Below are positions 34,065 to 34,896 of a stretch of DNA of 34,896 nt, piece after piece (positions within the stretch are counted from its first letter, which is position 1; every line of letters begins with the position of its first letter). Under the pieces are notes generated by a model. The model was given only the letters and a program-made list of their open reading frames with translations. It ran no database searches and was not told the DNA's origin. The stretch is taken from the NCBI GenBank assembly GCA_023391425.1, contig JAEWAX010000013.1:1-34896 (forward strand), in the 5' to 3' direction. Both the position numbers and the translations under genes were made by a program. This DNA comes from Bacillota bacterium (GTDB lineage: Bacteria > Bacillota > Clostridia > Acetivibrionales > DSM-1351).

Positions 34065-34207
34065 AAATTCAGAACCAAATGATAAGGTTAACTAATGAAA
34101 CCTCGAATTTATTATAGTTCGGAGGTAACAAACTAAGCCATAACAGCTGCAATTGTTTATTTATATGGAAAGGGTATAGTGTATCTACATTATATTGAGG
34201 TGTGCAA

Positions 34208-34896
34208 ATGAGAAATTCAATACAAGTAATTAATGAAATTAAAGGAGGAATGATAGTATCCTGTCAAGCCCTAGAAAATGAACCCCTTCATGGCTCTACC
34301 ATAATGATGCGTATGGCTAAAGCAGCACAGATGGGTGGTGCAGTAGGGATTAGAGCTAATTCTCCACAGGATTGTATTGAGATAAAGAAAAACGTTGATT
34401 TGCCTTTAATAGCTATCTACAAGAAGGTTTATGGACAGAGTAATGTTTATATCACTCCTACAATCGAAGAAGTAAAAAGCTTGTTACCGGTAAAAGCTGA
34501 AATTATAGCAGTAGATGCAACTAGAAGACCAAGACCAGATAATAAAACGCTTGAAGAGTTTTTTAAAGAAATAAGGCAAATTTATGATGGATTAATAATG
34601 GCAGATATATCTGATTATGATGAAGCAGTAGAAGCTGAAAGAATTGGTTTTGATCTTGTATCAACTACTCTAAGTAGTTACACAGATTACACTCTTAATA
34701 GAGAAAAGCCCGACATTGAGTTAATCGAAAAATTAAGAGAAGTTTTAAATATACCAATTCTTGCTGAAGGAAATGTTGAAACTCCAGAGCATGCTGCTAA
34801 ATGTATTAAGGCAGGAGCTTGGGCTATTGTAGCAGGTGGAGCAATAACGAGACCACAATTAATAACTAAGAAGTTTGTAGATTCATTAAAACAGAT
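34208..34896 (+). CDS. nanE: N-acetylmannosamine-6-phosphate 2-epimerase (3' end cut by window)
   Basis: The frame opened by the ATG at 34208 (GAGGTG upstream) runs to the window end without a stop, giving 229 residues. The usual family length is about 220-235, so little is missing. TIM-barrel NanE motifs are present: VSCQALENEPLHG (17-29), AIYKKVYG with the catalytic Lys region (69-76), AVDATRRPRP (101-110), STTLSSYT (152-159), ILAEGN with catalytic Glu187 (184-189) and VAGGAIT (208-214). It converts ManNAc-6-phosphate to GlcNAc-6-phosphate, the substrate of NagA, which links sialic acid or ManNAc use to nagAB. Confidence 0.93.
   Translation, partial: MRNSIQVINEIKGGMIVSCQALENEPLHGSTIMMRMAKAAQMGGAVGIRANSPQDCIEIKKNVDLPLIAIYKKVYGQSNVYITPTIEEVKSLLPVKAEIIAVDATRRPRPDNKTLEEFFKEIRQIYDGLIMADISDYDEAVEAERIGFDLVSTTLSSYTDYTLNREKPDIELIEKLREVLNIPILAEGNVETPEHAAKCIKAGAWAIVAGGAITRPQLITKKFVDSLKQ

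Noticed and set aside
34079..34137. Short leader peptides before nanE (ATG at 34079 and 34095)
   Set aside because: Both frames are under 15 codons, lack a convincing ribosome site and have no regulatory codon run.

Overview
The window looks like chromosomal DNA of a low-GC, anaerobic Firmicute of the class Clostridia. The signs are AT-rich intergenic DNA, strong AGGAGG-type ribosome sites with some GTG and TTG starts, an Lpl-type ABC importer with a YesM/YesN two-component system, and a D-allulose (psicose) 3-epimerase that, from memory, is almost the same protein as the characterised Clostridium (Ruminiclostridium) cellulolyticum enzyme. No rRNA, tRNA, CRISPR array, transposase or phage gene was found.

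Layout. (1) 1-4.9 kb, housekeeping and miscellaneous, + strand: a SatD-family protein and a DUF3307 membrane protein, then citramalate synthase (cimA), whose stop codon lies at the edge of a tandem structured repeat; then a small unknown protein, a glyoxalase-fold (VOC) protein and a palindromic repeat module. (2) 5.0-10.6 kb, + strand: a LacI-type regulator with a clear promoter and operator, an FAD-dependent oxidoreductase, two zinc alcohol/polyol dehydrogenases and a PfkB (fructokinase-like) kinase. (3) 23.7-10.7 kb, - strand: YesN and YesM regulators, two ABC permeases, a lipoprotein solute-binding protein, three more FAD-dependent oxidoreductases, a third zinc dehydrogenase, and the wreck of an FGGY (xylulokinase-like) kinase, ending at a terminator shared with block 2. 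(4) 24.4-29.1 kb, + strand: two further FAD-dependent oxidoreductases, D-allulose 3-epimerase and a short-chain polyol dehydrogenase/ketose reductase. (5) 29.2-34.9 kb, + strand: an amino-sugar module: nagA, nagB, a ROK kinase, a YhcH-family protein, a GntR/UTRA regulator, and nanE cut by the window end. The nagA and nanE promoters carry the same TTGTATA-type palindromes, in the same position relative to the -10 box.

How it may work together. Blocks 2-4 read as one carbohydrate island. A sugar, polyol or glycoside is sensed outside the cell by YesM/YesN and imported by the ABC system, whose ATPase is not in the window. It is then oxidised by some combination of six paralogous FAD_oxidored-type flavoproteins, three zinc dehydrogenases and one SDR. 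The epimerase can turn D-allulose into D-fructose and the PfkB kinase can phosphorylate fructose, giving a plausible exit to glycolysis. The substrate of the flavoproteins is unknown, and I regard this multi-flavoprotein locus as the most likely undescribed system here. Block 5 converts N-acetylmannosamine/N-acetylglucosamine phosphates to fructose-6-phosphate and appears to be controlled separately by the GntR protein.
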